Source: an uncultured Pelagibacteraceae bacterium (lineage in GTDB: Bacteria; Pseudomonadota; Alphaproteobacteria; Pelagibacterales; Pelagibacteraceae). Taken from it: a stretch of 60,366 nt of DNA. Shown in pieces: positions 32,708 through 41,349 of this stretch. The stretch is from positions 1 to 60,366 of the forward strand of contig CACJRJ010000004.1 in assembly GCA_902595725.1 (NCBI GenBank). Direction: 5' to 3'. Under the pieces are notes generated by a model. It searched no databases. It saw only the letters and a program-made list of their open reading frames with translations, and was not told the origin of the DNA. The position numbers and the translations under genes were made by a program. Each line of letters begins with the position of its first letter. Within the stretch, counting starts at the first letter, position 1.

Positions 32708-33958
32708 TTAATTTCTTATTTGTCCTTTTCCTAGAACTTCATATTTATATGAAATTAATTGATTTAGACCAACAGGTCCTCTAGGTGGTAGAGTATTAGT
32801 TGAAATTCCAACTTCTCCTCCAAATCCAAATTCTCCTCCATCAGCAAATTGAGTTGAAGTATTATGCATTGCTATAGAACTTTTTATATTTTTTAAAAAC
32901 AAATCTGCACTTTTATTATTTTTAGTAATTATACTATCTGTATGCATTGTTCCAAATTTATTTACATGATTAATTGCTTCAAAAATATTATTTACAGATT
33001 TAACAGAAACTTTTGCAGATAAATATTCTTTAGACCAATCCGATTCATTTGCCATTTTAGATTTACCAGTAAAATTTTTTTTAATAATATTATCAGCATA
33101 TATCTCACAACCATTTTTACTTAATTTTTCTAGTATAGGATTACAAAATTTTTTTAAAATTTTTTTATGCATCAAAATTGTCTCTGTAGCACCACAAATA
33201 CTTGTATTTCTTAACTTTGCATTATGTACAATCTCTATTGCCATTTTTAAATCTGCGTCCTTATCAACATAAGTATGACAAATTCCTTCCAGATGTCCAA
33301 TTATTGGTACTGTTGATATCTCTTGTACTTTTTTTACCAAGTTTTTTCCCCCTCTAGGTATAATTATATCAATAAATTTTTTCATGTTTGACAACATATA
33401 ATCTACGGATTTTCTATTTTTATTTTTTATTATTTGAACGTAATTTTGATCAATCTTGTTTTTTTTCAAAGAATCTCTAAACAATTTCACTAATATTCTA
33501 TTCGAGTTATATGCTTCTGATCCACCTCTTAAAATTACTACATTACCAGATTTAAAACATAAACCTGAAACGTCTGAGGTAACATTAGGTCTACTTTCAT
33601 AAATAACACCAATTACACCTATTGGAATAGAGATCTTCTTAATAATGAGCCCATTAGGTCTTTTCCATCTACTAAGAACTTTGTTTGTTGGATCTTTTAA
33701 ATTAATAATTTTTTTTATAGAAGACTGAATTCCTTCTAATTTGCTTTGATTTAAAGTTAGCCGAGAGATCAAGTTTTGCTGAAGGTTATTTTTTATAGCA
33801 AATTTAATATCTTTATTATTTTCTCTAAGAATAATTTTTTTATTTTTATCAATTAATTGTAAATAATTTTCTAAAACTTTATTTTTTATTTTACTATCAA
33901 TTTTTATTTTTGAAGCTTTTTTTGCTCTTATTCCAATATTTATTAAATTTTTTTTCAT
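32708..33958 (-). CDS. proA: Gamma-glutamyl phosphate reductase
   Basis: ProA reduces glutamyl phosphate to glutamate semialdehyde with NADPH in proline synthesis. The 416-aa aldehyde-dehydrogenase-fold protein has IGVIYESRPNVTSDV, the nucleophilic cysteine in NTSICGATETIL, and the late block NTSTQFADGGEFGFGGEVGIS with RGPVGLNQL. It starts immediately after proB ends, a classic coupled pair. Confidence 0.97.
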   Translation of the reverse strand: MKKNLINIGIRAKKASKIKIDSKIKNKVLENYLQLIDKNKKIILRENNKDIKFAIKNNLQQNLISRLTLNQSKLEGIQSSIKKIINLKDPTNKVLSRWKRPNGLIIKKISIPIGVIGVIYESRPNVTSDVSGLCFKSGNVVILRGGSEAYNSNRILVKLFRDSLKKNKIDQNYVQIIKNKNRKSVDYMLSNMKKFIDIIIPRGGKNLVKKVQEISTVPIIGHLEGICHTYVDKDADLKMAIEIVHNAKLRNTSICGATETILMHKKILKKFCNPILEKLSKNGCEIYADNIIKKNFTGKSKMANESDWSKEYLSAKVSVKSVNNIFEAINHVNKFGTMHTDSIITKNNKSADLFLKNIKSSIAMHNTSTQFADGGEFGFGGEVGISTNTLPPRGPVGLNQLISYKYEVLGKGQIRN

Positions 33959-35065
33959 TTATATCTCAACCATATCATCTTTATGAACTACTTCCGATTT
34001 AGAAATATATCCTAAAATTTCACTAATTTTATTTGAATGTTGACCTTGAATTTTAATCGTTTCATCTGAGGAAAAAGAGCTTAGGCCTCTAGCGTATTCT
34101 TTTAAGTTCTTGTCTAGTATTTTTATATGATCACCTTTGTTAAATTTTCCGTTAACTTTTTTTATACCTGCTGCTAATAAGCTTTTACCTTTTTTAAGTG
34201 CATTAATTGCACCATCATCTATTACCAGTTCCCCTTTTGGTGATATTGAGCTAATAATCCATTTTTTTCTTGCATCCAACTTTGAGATTTTTGGTAAAAA
34301 CCATGTACATTTATTTTTCTCTATAATTTTTTTAATTGGTCTTTCTAAAAGACCATTAGCTATAACCATCATGCAACCAGATAGTTGACAAATTTTTGCA
34401 GCTTCAATCTTAGTTTTCATTCCACCAGTTCCATGTTCACTTATACTTTTAGTAGCGATCTTTTCTATTTCTGTGTCTATGTTTTTTATTTCTTTAATTA
34501 GATGTGAATTTTTAAATAATTTTGGATTCTGAGTATACAATCCATCAACATCTGATAGTAATATTAAACAATCAGCACCTGAAATTTGCGCTACCCGTGA
34601 GGCTAACCTATCATTATCTCCATATTTTATTTCAGTTGTAGCAATGCTATCATTTTCATTTACAACTGGAATAAAGCCTAATTCAAATAAATTTTCAAAA
34701 GTTCTTTTTGCGTTTATTGCCCTTCTTCTTTGTTCTGTGTCTTCAAGTGTAAGTAAAATTTGTGAAAGATTAATTTTTTTTAAACTAAATATTTTATTAA
34801 AAAGATTCATTAACTCAATTTGTCCTACAGAAGCTATAGCTTGACTTTTATCAATTTTTAAATTTTTTTTACTTAAATTTAATTTTTTGCACCCTAAGGC
34901 TATTGCACCAGAACTAACCAAAATTACATTTTTTTTTTGATCAAGTAAGTTTCTTATATCTTTTGCAAATTCGAGTAACCATTTTTTTCTAATTTTTCTT
35001 TTTTCATCAATTAGAATTGAAGATCCAATTTTTATTACAATTGTTTTAGATTTTTTAATATACAT
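33959..35065 (-). CDS. proB: Glutamate 5-kinase with PUA domain
   Basis: ProB phosphorylates glutamate, the first and feedback-controlled step of proline synthesis. The 368-aa protein has an amino-acid kinase domain (1 to about 255) with VIKIGSSIL, SSGAIALGCKKL and GDNDRLASRVAQ. A C-terminal PUA domain (about 275-355) begins near GELVIDDGAINAL. It overlaps the end of obg by 11 nt. Confidence 0.97.
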   Translation of the reverse strand: MYIKKSKTIVIKIGSSILIDEKRKIRKKWLLEFAKDIRNLLDQKKNVILVSSGAIALGCKKLNLSKKNLKIDKSQAIASVGQIELMNLFNKIFSLKKINLSQILLTLEDTEQRRRAINAKRTFENLFELGFIPVVNENDSIATTEIKYGDNDRLASRVAQISGADCLILLSDVDGLYTQNPKLFKNSHLIKEIKNIDTEIEKIATKSISEHGTGGMKTKIEAAKICQLSGCMMVIANGLLERPIKKIIEKNKCTWFLPKISKLDARKKWIISSISPKGELVIDDGAINALKKGKSLLAAGIKKVNGKFNKGDHIKILDKNLKEYARGLSSFSSDETIKIQGQHSNKISEILGYISKSEVVHKDDMVEI

Positions 35066-36038
35066 ATTTAATTAATTTAGACTTAATTTTTGATATTGAT
35101 TTTTTATCTAATGTTGAAAGAGTTATTAAGTTTACTTTATATTTTTTTAAAAAATCATTTTTAATTTTTTTTACTTCCTGATCTTCTAAAAGATCTATTT
35201 TATTTAGAACAACTATTTCATCTTTTTTTAACATATCTTTATTATAGTTTTTTAGTTCTTTTCTAACTTGACTATAAGATTTTTTTAAATCTTCTTCTGT
35301 TATATCAATTACATGAAGTAGAGACTTACATCTTTCAATATGTTTAAGGAATTTTATACCCAGTCCTATACCTTCATGTGCACCTTCAATTATACCTGGT
35401 ATATCAGCTAAAGTTATTTCTTTATCATCATATACCGCAACACCAAGATTGGGATTTAGTGTAGTAAATTTATAATTTGCAATTTTTGGTGTTGCTTTTG
35501 TTATTGCAGCTAACAAACTAGATTTACCTGCGTTTGGCAAACCAATGATACCAATGTCTGCTATTGTTTTTAACTGAAGCCAAATCCAAAATTCTTCTCC
35601 TTTAGTTCCTTTGGTAAACTTTTTTGGAGCTCTATTTGTTGAAGACTTAAATCTTGTATTACCAAATCCTCCTCTTCCACCAACTGCAACAACAAATTCT
35701 TCACTTTCTCTTTTAAAATCAAAAATTAAAGTTTTATTATCTTCTTCAAATACTTGTGTGCCGACTGGGACCTTAAGATACAAATTCTTTCCTCCTTTGC
35801 CAGTTTGATTTTTTCCTTTTCCATCACTACCTCTTTCTGATTTAAAATGTTGTTGATATCTAAAATCAATGAGAGTATTTAAATTTCTTTCTGATTTTAA
35901 AATTATAGAACCACCCTTTCCTCCATCTCCTCCATCTGGTCCTCCAAACTCAATAAATTTTTCTCTTCTAAAACTTGGCGATCCTGAACCACCATCACCT
36001 GATTTGATAAATATTTTGACTTGATCTAAAAATTTCAT
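35055..36038 (-). CDS. obg: GTPase ObgE/CgtA
   Basis: Obg is an essential GTPase acting in large-subunit assembly and stress control. The 327-aa sequence has the glycine-rich Obg domain (1 to about 158: SGDGGSGSPSFRREKF, GGPDGGDGGKGG), then the G domain with GLPNAGKSSLL, DIPGIIEGAHEGIGLG and NKID. It ends just after the G domain and has no long C-terminal extension. Its SD, AAGGAGT at 36045-36051, lies partly in a potential hairpin (see the regulatory entry). Confidence 0.97.
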   Translation of the reverse strand: MKFLDQVKIFIKSGDGGSGSPSFRREKFIEFGGPDGGDGGKGGSIILKSERNLNTLIDFRYQQHFKSERGSDGKGKNQTGKGGKNLYLKVPVGTQVFEEDNKTLIFDFKRESEEFVVAVGGRGGFGNTRFKSSTNRAPKKFTKGTKGEEFWIWLQLKTIADIGIIGLPNAGKSSLLAAITKATPKIANYKFTTLNPNLGVAVYDDKEITLADIPGIIEGAHEGIGLGIKFLKHIERCKSLLHVIDITEEDLKKSYSQVRKELKNYNKDMLKKDEIVVLNKIDLLEDQEVKKIKNDFLKKYKVNLITLSTLDKKSISKIKSKLIKYVY

Positions 36039-36040
36039 AA

Positions 36041-36069
36041 TACAACTCCTTTTGATTTTTTAAGTTGTA
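36041..36069 (-). promoter_or_regulatory. Possible SD-masking hairpin before obg
   Basis: TACAACT (36063-36069 read on the minus strand) can pair perfectly with AGTTGTA (36041-36047) across a 15-nt loop. The 3' arm and the adjacent loop bases contain the AAGGAGT ribosome binding site of obg, so folding would hide part of it. It occupies nearly all of the 35-nt rpmA-obg gap. The stem is only 7 bp and AT-rich, so its stability is doubtful. Confidence 0.4.
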
Positions 36070-36073
36070 TTGA

Positions 36074-36328
36074 TTAATTGGGTTTTACAGAAACAAATGT
36101 TCTATCAGATTTAGTTTTTTTAAATTCTACTTTACCTTTAACTTTTGCAAAAATAGAATGATCTTTACCCATACCAACGTGTTCACCAGGAAAAATTTTT
36201 GTTCCTCTTTGTCTAACAATTATGTTGCCTGGAATGACGTATTGACCGCCATATTTTTTTACTCCAAGTCTTCGACCAGCACTATCACGTCCATTCCGAG
36301 ATGATCCACCTGCTTTTTTTGTTGCCAT
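36074..36328 (-). CDS. rpmA: 50S ribosomal protein L27
   Basis: L27 reaches the peptidyl-transferase centre with its flexible N-terminus. The 84-aa protein begins [19 protein letters not shown] and has [21 protein letters not shown], the family signature. It follows rplU by 2 nt in the usual rplU-rpmA-obg order. Confidence 0.98.
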   Translation of the reverse strand: MATKKAGGSSRNGRDSAGRRLGVKKYGGQYVIPGNIIVRQRGTKIFPGEHVGMGKDHSIFAKVKGKVEFKKTKSDRTFVSVKPN

Positions 36329-36330
36329 AA

Positions 36331-36729
36331 TTAAATCTTACTTTTTTCTTCTTTTATTTTTTTTGTCTCTTTTTTTTCTACTTTTTTTGCTTCAGAAAGT
36401 ATAGCCCCGTCTTTTGCAAAAATTTTTTTTATCTTTATTAGAGAATATTGTTGCCTATGTCCATTTTTTCTTCTTGAATTTTGTCTTCGTCTTTTTTTAA
36501 ATATTAAAATAGTTCTATTTTTGCTATTTTTTATTAGCTCAGCTTCTACTTTTGCACCTTTAACAAGCGGTGAACCGACTTCTAAATTATTTTCATCTCC
36601 GTATGCAAGAATCTCGTTAAATTCTATTTTACTCTCAGGCTTACTATCTTTAATTTTTTCAATTTTTAATATATCACTAGCTTTAACTTTGTACTGTTTT
36701 CCACCTGTTTGTATTACTGCAAAAGACAT
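36331..36729 (-). CDS. rplU: 50S ribosomal protein L21 with lysine/glutamate tail
   Basis: L21 binds 23S rRNA domain II next to L20. The 132-aa protein starts [14 protein letters not shown] and has [19 protein letters not shown] at about residues 78-96, the typical basic block. The core ends near residue 103. About 28 further residues, rich in K and E, extend beyond the common length of 103. An AAGGA SD (36736-36740) lies 6 nt before the ATG. It is the first gene of a nine-gene minus-strand operon ending with rppH. Confidence 0.97.
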   Translation of the reverse strand: MSFAVIQTGGKQYKVKASDILKIEKIKDSKPESKIEFNEILAYGDENNLEVGSPLVKGAKVEAELIKNSKNRTILIFKKRRRQNSRRKNGHRQQYSLIKIKKIFAKDGAILSEAKKVEKKETKKIKEEKSKI

Positions 36730-36756
36730 TGTAAATCCTTAATTTTTATAAGACGC

Positions 36757-36784
36757 AATATAGTTCTAGACTTCTTTTAGTCAA
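36757..36784 (-). promoter_or_regulatory. Promoter of the rplU-rpmA-obg-proBA operon
   Basis: On the minus strand TTGACT (36779-36784) and TATATT (36757-36762) are 16 bp apart. The predicted start near 36750 gives a leader of about 21 nt holding the rplU ribosome binding site. It is among the best sigma70-like matches in the window. Confidence 0.65.
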
Positions 36785-36794
36785 GTTGAATAAA

Positions 36795-37514
36795 TTAAAA
36801 ATTATCCTTTAAATCTCTCAATTTTGAAAAGTCTTGAAGATTTTTTGCTCTTAAAAAAATATTGCATGCTAATTCTTCCTCAATTGTTGAAGGAATTGTA
36901 GGTAAATTATTTTTTAACTTGTGCTCAATTTCAATAATTTTTTTTTTTAAATTATTATTATTTTCTTCATATTTTTCACAGAACATTGAATTTTTAAGTG
37001 TATATTCATGTCCACAATAGATTTTAGTTTCAAGAGGAAGTTTTTTTAACTTGTTTAAAGATTCAAACATTTGTTCATATGTACCCTCAAATATTCTACC
37101 ACAACCAAGTGAAAATAAAGTATCTCCAGTAAAAGCAATTTTTTCTTTTTCAAAATAAAAACATATATGGCCCGATGTATGTCCTGGTATATGAATAATT
37201 TTAGCTTCAAAATCTTTGTCTACCCAAATTTTATTATCTTCAACAAGAATATCTATTCCTGGTATTCTGTCTTTATCATATTTAAATCCAACAATATTTG
37301 ATCCATATTTCTTTTTTAAATCATTATTTCCACCAACATGATCATAATGATGATGTGTATTTAAAATAAATTTTAAATTAATTTTTTTTTTTTCAACAAA
37401 ATCAATAATTGGCTTAGATTCACTTGGATCTATAACACATGCATTTTTATTTTTTTCATTAATTAAAAGATATGAAAAATTATCTTTAAGACATTTTATT
37501 ATTTCTACTTTCAT
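36795..37514 (-). CDS. gloB: Hydroxyacylglutathione hydrolase (glyoxalase II)
   Basis: GloB hydrolyses S-lactoylglutathione to lactate and glutathione, completing methylglyoxal removal. The 239-aa metallo-beta-lactamase-fold protein has the two-metal motif THHHYDHVGG (about 52-61), the second histidine in HIPGHTSGHICFY, GDTLFSLGCGRIFEGT, and YCGHEYTLKN. It follows metW by one base. The link to methionine genes is probably only positional. Confidence 0.93.
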   Translation of the reverse strand: MKVEIIKCLKDNFSYLLINEKNKNACVIDPSESKPIIDFVEKKKINLKFILNTHHHYDHVGGNNDLKKKYGSNIVGFKYDKDRIPGIDILVEDNKIWVDKDFEAKIIHIPGHTSGHICFYFEKEKIAFTGDTLFSLGCGRIFEGTYEQMFESLNKLKKLPLETKIYCGHEYTLKNSMFCEKYEENNNNLKKKIIEIEHKLKNNLPTIPSTIEEELACNIFLRAKNLQDFSKLRDLKDNF

Positions 37515-37515
37515 T

Positions 37516-38070
37516 CTACTTTTCTATTACAAAAATACCTAATTGAGAAAATAAATTTTTATAACTTAAATTTTTACTATTAATTTTTATATTTTTTTTA
37601 TTACAATAATTTACAAAATCTTTAATAGTACACATATGAAGATTAGGTGTATTGTACCACTCATTTGGTAAATCTTTTGTTATTGGCATTGTTCCTCTAA
37701 AAAGTAGATGCAATCTTACCTTCCAATAACCGAAATTTGGTATTGTAACAATTGCCTTTTTACCAACTCTTAATAATTCACTAATTACATTTTCTGGATC
37801 TAGAAAAGCTTGAAGAGTTTGACTTAAAATAACATAATCAAATGATGATTTTGGAAACTGTTTTAAATCTTTTTCAGCATCTCCTTCGATAACTGTTAAT
37901 CCTTTAGCCACACATTTTTGAACATTACTTTTTGATATTTCTAAGCCTCTTATATCATTTGTAATATTTTCATTAATATATTTCATTAACTCACCATCTC
38001 CACAGCCAACATCTAAAACTTTTGATTTTTTTTCAACTAAGTTTGCTATTGTATTAAATTCTTTTTTCAT
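37516..38070 (-). CDS. metW: Methionine biosynthesis protein MetW
   Basis: MetW is a small methyltransferase-fold protein that works with MetX in homoserine O-acetylation. The 184-aa sequence has the SAM-fold glycine loop VLDVGCGDGELM (about 18-29), FDYVILSQTLQAFLDPE, and IVTIPNFGYWKVRLHLLFRGTMP, the family signature. It overlaps the 3' end of metX by 17 nt, as in many proteobacteria, which implies coupled synthesis. Confidence 0.95.
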   Translation of the reverse strand: MKKEFNTIANLVEKKSKVLDVGCGDGELMKYINENITNDIRGLEISKSNVQKCVAKGLTVIEGDAEKDLKQFPKSSFDYVILSQTLQAFLDPENVISELLRVGKKAIVTIPNFGYWKVRLHLLFRGTMPITKDLPNEWYNTPNLHMCTIKDFVNYCNKKNIKINSKNLSYKNLFSQLGIFVIEK

Positions 38071-39187
38071 TTTTTTTATTATATGATGTATTTAAAAAAT
38101 TCTTTATTGTATTAAGAAAATCAGGGATATCTAATAAAAATGAGTCGTGACCTTTGTCAGATGTTATTTCAGCAAAACCAACATCTTTTCCAATAGAATT
38201 TAGAGCAATAACTATCTCTCTATTTTCAGATGTTGGATATAGCCAATCTGAAGTAAAAGATATAATAAAAAATTTAGTATTAGTTTTTTCAAATGCTTTT
38301 GATAGATTTCCATCAAATTGTTTTGAAAGATCAAAATAATCCATAGCTCTTGTAATATAAAGATAACTATTAGCATCAAATCTATCAACAAAGACTGAAC
38401 CCTGATGTCTTAGATAACTTTCAATTTGAAAATCTGCATCAAAACCAAACTTTAAATCATCTCTTTCCTGTAGTTTTCTTCCAAATTTTTCTTGCAAACC
38501 TTTTTTTGATAAATATGTAATATGCGCCGCCATTCTTGCTACAGCCAGTCCTTTAGCGGGAGATTTATTATTGTCCTCATAAAATCCATTTGCCCAATTA
38601 TGGTCTGCCATTATTGATTGTCTACCAAGTTCATTTAGAGCAATATTTTGTGCCGAATGACTATATGTACAAGCTATAGGTATAGCAGTTTCAGATTTAT
38701 CTGGAAAATTGGATATAAATTGTAGTACTTGCATTCCTCCCATAGACCCACCTAAAACTGAAAATAATTTTTTAATCTTAAAAAATTCTAATAAGTGATA
38801 TTGAGCGTTAACCATATCATTTATAGTTATAACAGGAAATTCTGTTCCAAAATTTTTATTAGTTTTTGGATTAATGTTACTTGGACCGTAAGAACCCATG
38901 CATCCCCCAATTACATTTGCACAAATTACAAAATATTTTTTTGTATCTATTGCCTTGTCAGGCCCTATAAGGTAATTCCACCAGCCTTCTTTATTAGTTA
39001 TTGGATTTACCCCTGAAGCAAATTGGTCTCCAGTTAGCGCATGAAATGCTAAAATTGCATTATCTTTTTTATCATTTAGCTTTCCATAAGTTTCATATGC
39101 CAATGGAAAATTAGATATAGTTTGTCCGCAATCAAGCTTTAATGGCTTATCAATAATTAATTTTTTTACTTTCTCAATATCGTTCAT
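38054..39187 (-). CDS. metX: Homoserine O-acetyltransferase
   Basis: MetX acetylates homoserine with acetyl-CoA, opening the route to methionine by sulfhydrylation. The 377-aa alpha/beta hydrolase has the nucleophile elbow GGSMGGMQ, AFHALTGDQFASG near the N-terminus, the aspartate in FTSDWLYP, and the histidine in DKGHDSFLLD. Some family members use succinyl-CoA; the sequence alone does not settle this. A SAM-II riboswitch and a good promoter lie upstream, so expression should fall when SAM is high. No clear SD precedes the ATG. Confidence 0.95.
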   Translation of the reverse strand: MNDIEKVKKLIIDKPLKLDCGQTISNFPLAYETYGKLNDKKDNAILAFHALTGDQFASGVNPITNKEGWWNYLIGPDKAIDTKKYFVICANVIGGCMGSYGPSNINPKTNKNFGTEFPVITINDMVNAQYHLLEFFKIKKLFSVLGGSMGGMQVLQFISNFPDKSETAIPIACTYSHSAQNIALNELGRQSIMADHNWANGFYEDNNKSPAKGLAVARMAAHITYLSKKGLQEKFGRKLQERDDLKFGFDADFQIESYLRHQGSVFVDRFDANSYLYITRAMDYFDLSKQFDGNLSKAFEKTNTKFFIISFTSDWLYPTSENREIVIALNSIGKDVGFAEITSDKGHDSFLLDIPDFLNTIKNFLNTSYNKKNEKRI

Positions 39188-39216
39188 ATTTTTTGGTGAA
39201 TTGTGAGGTAAAAAAA

Positions 39217-39267
39217 CTTATTTAGCGGTTTTTTTATAGCGCTCGCAATTCAGTTAAATCAGCGCAT
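39217..39267 (-). promoter_or_regulatory. SAM-II riboswitch controlling metX-metW
   Basis: Read on the minus strand, the leader has GCGCTGATTTAAC, then ATTGCGAGCGC, an A-rich linker, and GCTAAATAAG. These blocks, in this order and spacing, match the metX-associated SAM-II aptamer of marine alphaproteobacteria, as I remember it from the structure literature. The GCGC boxes form the P1 stem, and the GCTAAA segment provides the pseudoknot strand. Known SAM-II elements bind S-adenosylmethionine and lower expression of the next gene. The aptamer ends about 29 nt before the metX ATG. Confidence 0.9.
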
Positions 39268-39271
39268 AAAT

Positions 39272-39300
39272 TATTTACAGGATACATTTGTATATGTCAA
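39272..39300 (-). promoter_or_regulatory. Promoter of the SAM-II/metX transcript
   Basis: On the minus strand a consensus TTGACA (39295-39300) and TAAATA (39272-39277) are 17 bp apart. Transcription would start at about the first base of the SAM-II aptamer, which fits well. Confidence 0.7.
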
Positions 39301-39373
39301 TTTTATAAAAATATTAAATATTTTATGTAAATAAGTAATTTTTTATCTATAAAGATACAAAATATTGAAAATT

Positions 39374-40459
39374 ATGACTTCGCTTAATTTTAGAAAAATA
39401 AATATAGAAGCTTACAAACCAGGAAGATCTATATTAAAAAAAAAGAAAAATGTGATCAAATTATCAGCCAATGAATCGGCTCTAGGCATGAGTCCCAAAG
39501 TGCTGAAAATATTACAAAGTAAAAATTATAAAATTTCTAAATATCCAGACAGCAAAGCAATAGATTTAAGAAAATTAATTTCTTCAAAATTTAAATGCAA
39601 TTTTAATAAAATTATCTGTGGCTCTGGTTCAGATGAGGTAATTCAAATGATTTGCCAACTATTTCTTAAATCAGGAGATGAAGTAATTGTCCCACAATAT
39701 AGTTTTTTGATGTACAGAATCTATGCATCAATTGTTGGAGCAAAAATAGTTTTTTCTAAGGAAAAAAATTTTAGAGTTTCAGTTGAAAATATAATTAAAA
39801 AAGTTAACAAAAAAACTAAAATTGTTTTTATAGCAAATCCAAATAATCCAACTGGAACATATTTAAAAAAAAAAGAATTAATTAATTTAAGAAAAAGATT
39901 AAATAATAAAATTTTATTAGTTGTAGATGATGCATATGATGAATATATGAAAGATAAAAGTTATTCTTCAGGATTAAATATTTTTAAAAATAAAAAAAAT
40001 GTATTTATTTTAAGAACCTTTTCTAAAATATATGGACTTGCCTCTTTAAGAGTTGGCTGGGGATATGGTGATAGAAAAATAATTGATGCATTAAATATGA
40101 TTAAACCACCTTTTAATGTAAATAAAATTGCTCAATTATGTGCAATTGAATCTTTGAAGGATAGTAAATTTATCACTAAATCAGTTAAACATAATTTATT
40201 TTGGAGTAAAAAAATTAAAAATAGCTTAGAAAAATTTAATATTTTTTGTAATAAAGTAAGTGCAAATTTCCTTTTGCTTAATTTTGATAAATGTAAATTA
40301 AATGCGAACAACGTTGAAAAAAAATTATTAAAGAAAGGTTTAATATTAAGAGATACTAAAACTTATGGAATAAAAAATTGTTTAAGATTAACAATAGGAA
40401 ACAATTCAGAAAATAAATTATTTTTAAAAAATATAAACAGGATATTTAAAAATGTTTAA
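39374..40459 (+). CDS. hisC: Histidinol-phosphate/aromatic aminotransferase (HisC family)
   Basis: HisC is a fold-type I PLP enzyme that transaminates histidinol phosphate. Many HisC proteins also serve phenylalanine and tyrosine synthesis. I prefer the ATG at 39374 to a TTG at 39365. The 361-aa sequence has LSANESALGMSP, GSGSDEVIQMICQ, ANPNNPTGTYL, and the PLP lysine in RTFSKIYGLASLRVGWG. It overlaps tyrA by 8 nt, so an aromatic role (prephenate or arylpyruvate amination) is at least as likely as the histidine role. No other his genes are near. Confidence 0.88.
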   Translation: MTSLNFRKINIEAYKPGRSILKKKKNVIKLSANESALGMSPKVLKILQSKNYKISKYPDSKAIDLRKLISSKFKCNFNKIICGSGSDEVIQMICQLFLKSGDEVIVPQYSFLMYRIYASIVGAKIVFSKEKNFRVSVENIIKKVNKKTKIVFIANPNNPTGTYLKKKELINLRKRLNNKILLVVDDAYDEYMKDKSYSSGLNIFKNKKNVFILRTFSKIYGLASLRVGWGYGDRKIIDALNMIKPPFNVNKIAQLCAIESLKDSKFITKSVKHNLFWSKKIKNSLEKFNIFCNKVSANFLLLNFDKCKLNANNVEKKLLKKGLILRDTKTYGIKNCLRLTIGNNSENKLFLKNINRIFKNV

Positions 40460-41348
40460 AAAAGTATTAATAATAGGATGTGGTTTAATAGGTTCATCAA
40501 TCCTAAGAGCTATACATGCTAAAAAATTGTCAAAAAAAATTTTTGTATTAGAAAAATCAAAAAAAAATATTTCTAAAATAAAAAAAATTAAATCTAATTG
40601 TAAATTAATTAAAAGTATAAATACTGAAATTTCTGATGTTGATTTAGTTATTTTATGTACACCCATGAGTCAGTACAAAAAAATAATTGAAAAATTAAAC
40701 AAAATTTTAAAAGTAAGTTGTTTGATTACAGATGTTGGTTCTACAAAACAAAATATAATTAAATTAAAAAATAAAATTCTTAACAAAAAATTAAGCTGGA
40801 TATCCAGTCATCCTATAGCCGGATCTGAGGTTAGTGGTCCAGAATACGGAAATAAAAATTTGTTTTTAGATAAATGGTGCGTAATTATTAAGGAAAAAAA
40901 GCAAAACTCCAAAAAAATTAAATTATTAAATAAATTTTGGAGGAAAATTGGCTCTAAAGTAGTTTTTATGAATACTGTTAACCATGATAAAATTTTTTCT
41001 ATTACAAGTCACTTACCTCATCTAATCGCATACAATTTAATTAAAACTGCACAAGACTCACAAAAAATTCAAAGAAAAAATCTAATTCAATATAGTGCTG
41101 GAGGATTGAGAGATTTTTCAAGAATTGCTGCATCAAATGAGATTATGTGGCGGGATATATTTTTTAACAATAACAATATAATCAAAGCAATAAATTTATT
41201 TACTAAAAATTTAAACTCTTTCAAAAAAATAATTCAAAATAAAAATAATAAAAAACTTTTATCAAGATTAGCTAATTCAAAAAAAGTAAGAACACAAATT
41301 GTTCAATTAAAACAAGATGTGTCAAAACCAGACTTTGGAAGAGAATAA
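40452..41348 (+). CDS. tyrA: Prephenate/arogenate dehydrogenase
   Basis: TyrA oxidatively decarboxylates prephenate or arogenate on the way to tyrosine. The 298-aa protein has the dinucleotide motif IIGCGLIGSSIL (about 6-17), LCTPMSQY, TDVGSTKQ, SSHPIAGSEVSGPE with the catalytic histidine, and HDKIFSITSHLPHLIAY. It has no fused chorismate mutase or ACT domain. The hisC overlap suggests a two-gene aromatic unit. It converges on the peptidase gene with a one-base gap. Confidence 0.93.
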   Translation: MFKKVLIIGCGLIGSSILRAIHAKKLSKKIFVLEKSKKNISKIKKIKSNCKLIKSINTEISDVDLVILCTPMSQYKKIIEKLNKILKVSCLITDVGSTKQNIIKLKNKILNKKLSWISSHPIAGSEVSGPEYGNKNLFLDKWCVIIKEKKQNSKKIKLLNKFWRKIGSKVVFMNTVNHDKIFSITSHLPHLIAYNLIKTAQDSQKIQRKNLIQYSAGGLRDFSRIAASNEIMWRDIFFNNNNIIKAINLFTKNLNSFKKIIQNKNNKKLLSRLANSKKVRTQIVQLKQDVSKPDFGRE

Positions 41349-41349
41349 T

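Noticed and set aside
32300..35100. Long A/T homopolymer runs in nadD-proBA as frameshift or slippage sites
   Set aside because: They reflect Lys- and Phe-rich codon use at low G+C; all the frames stay open to family-length proteins.
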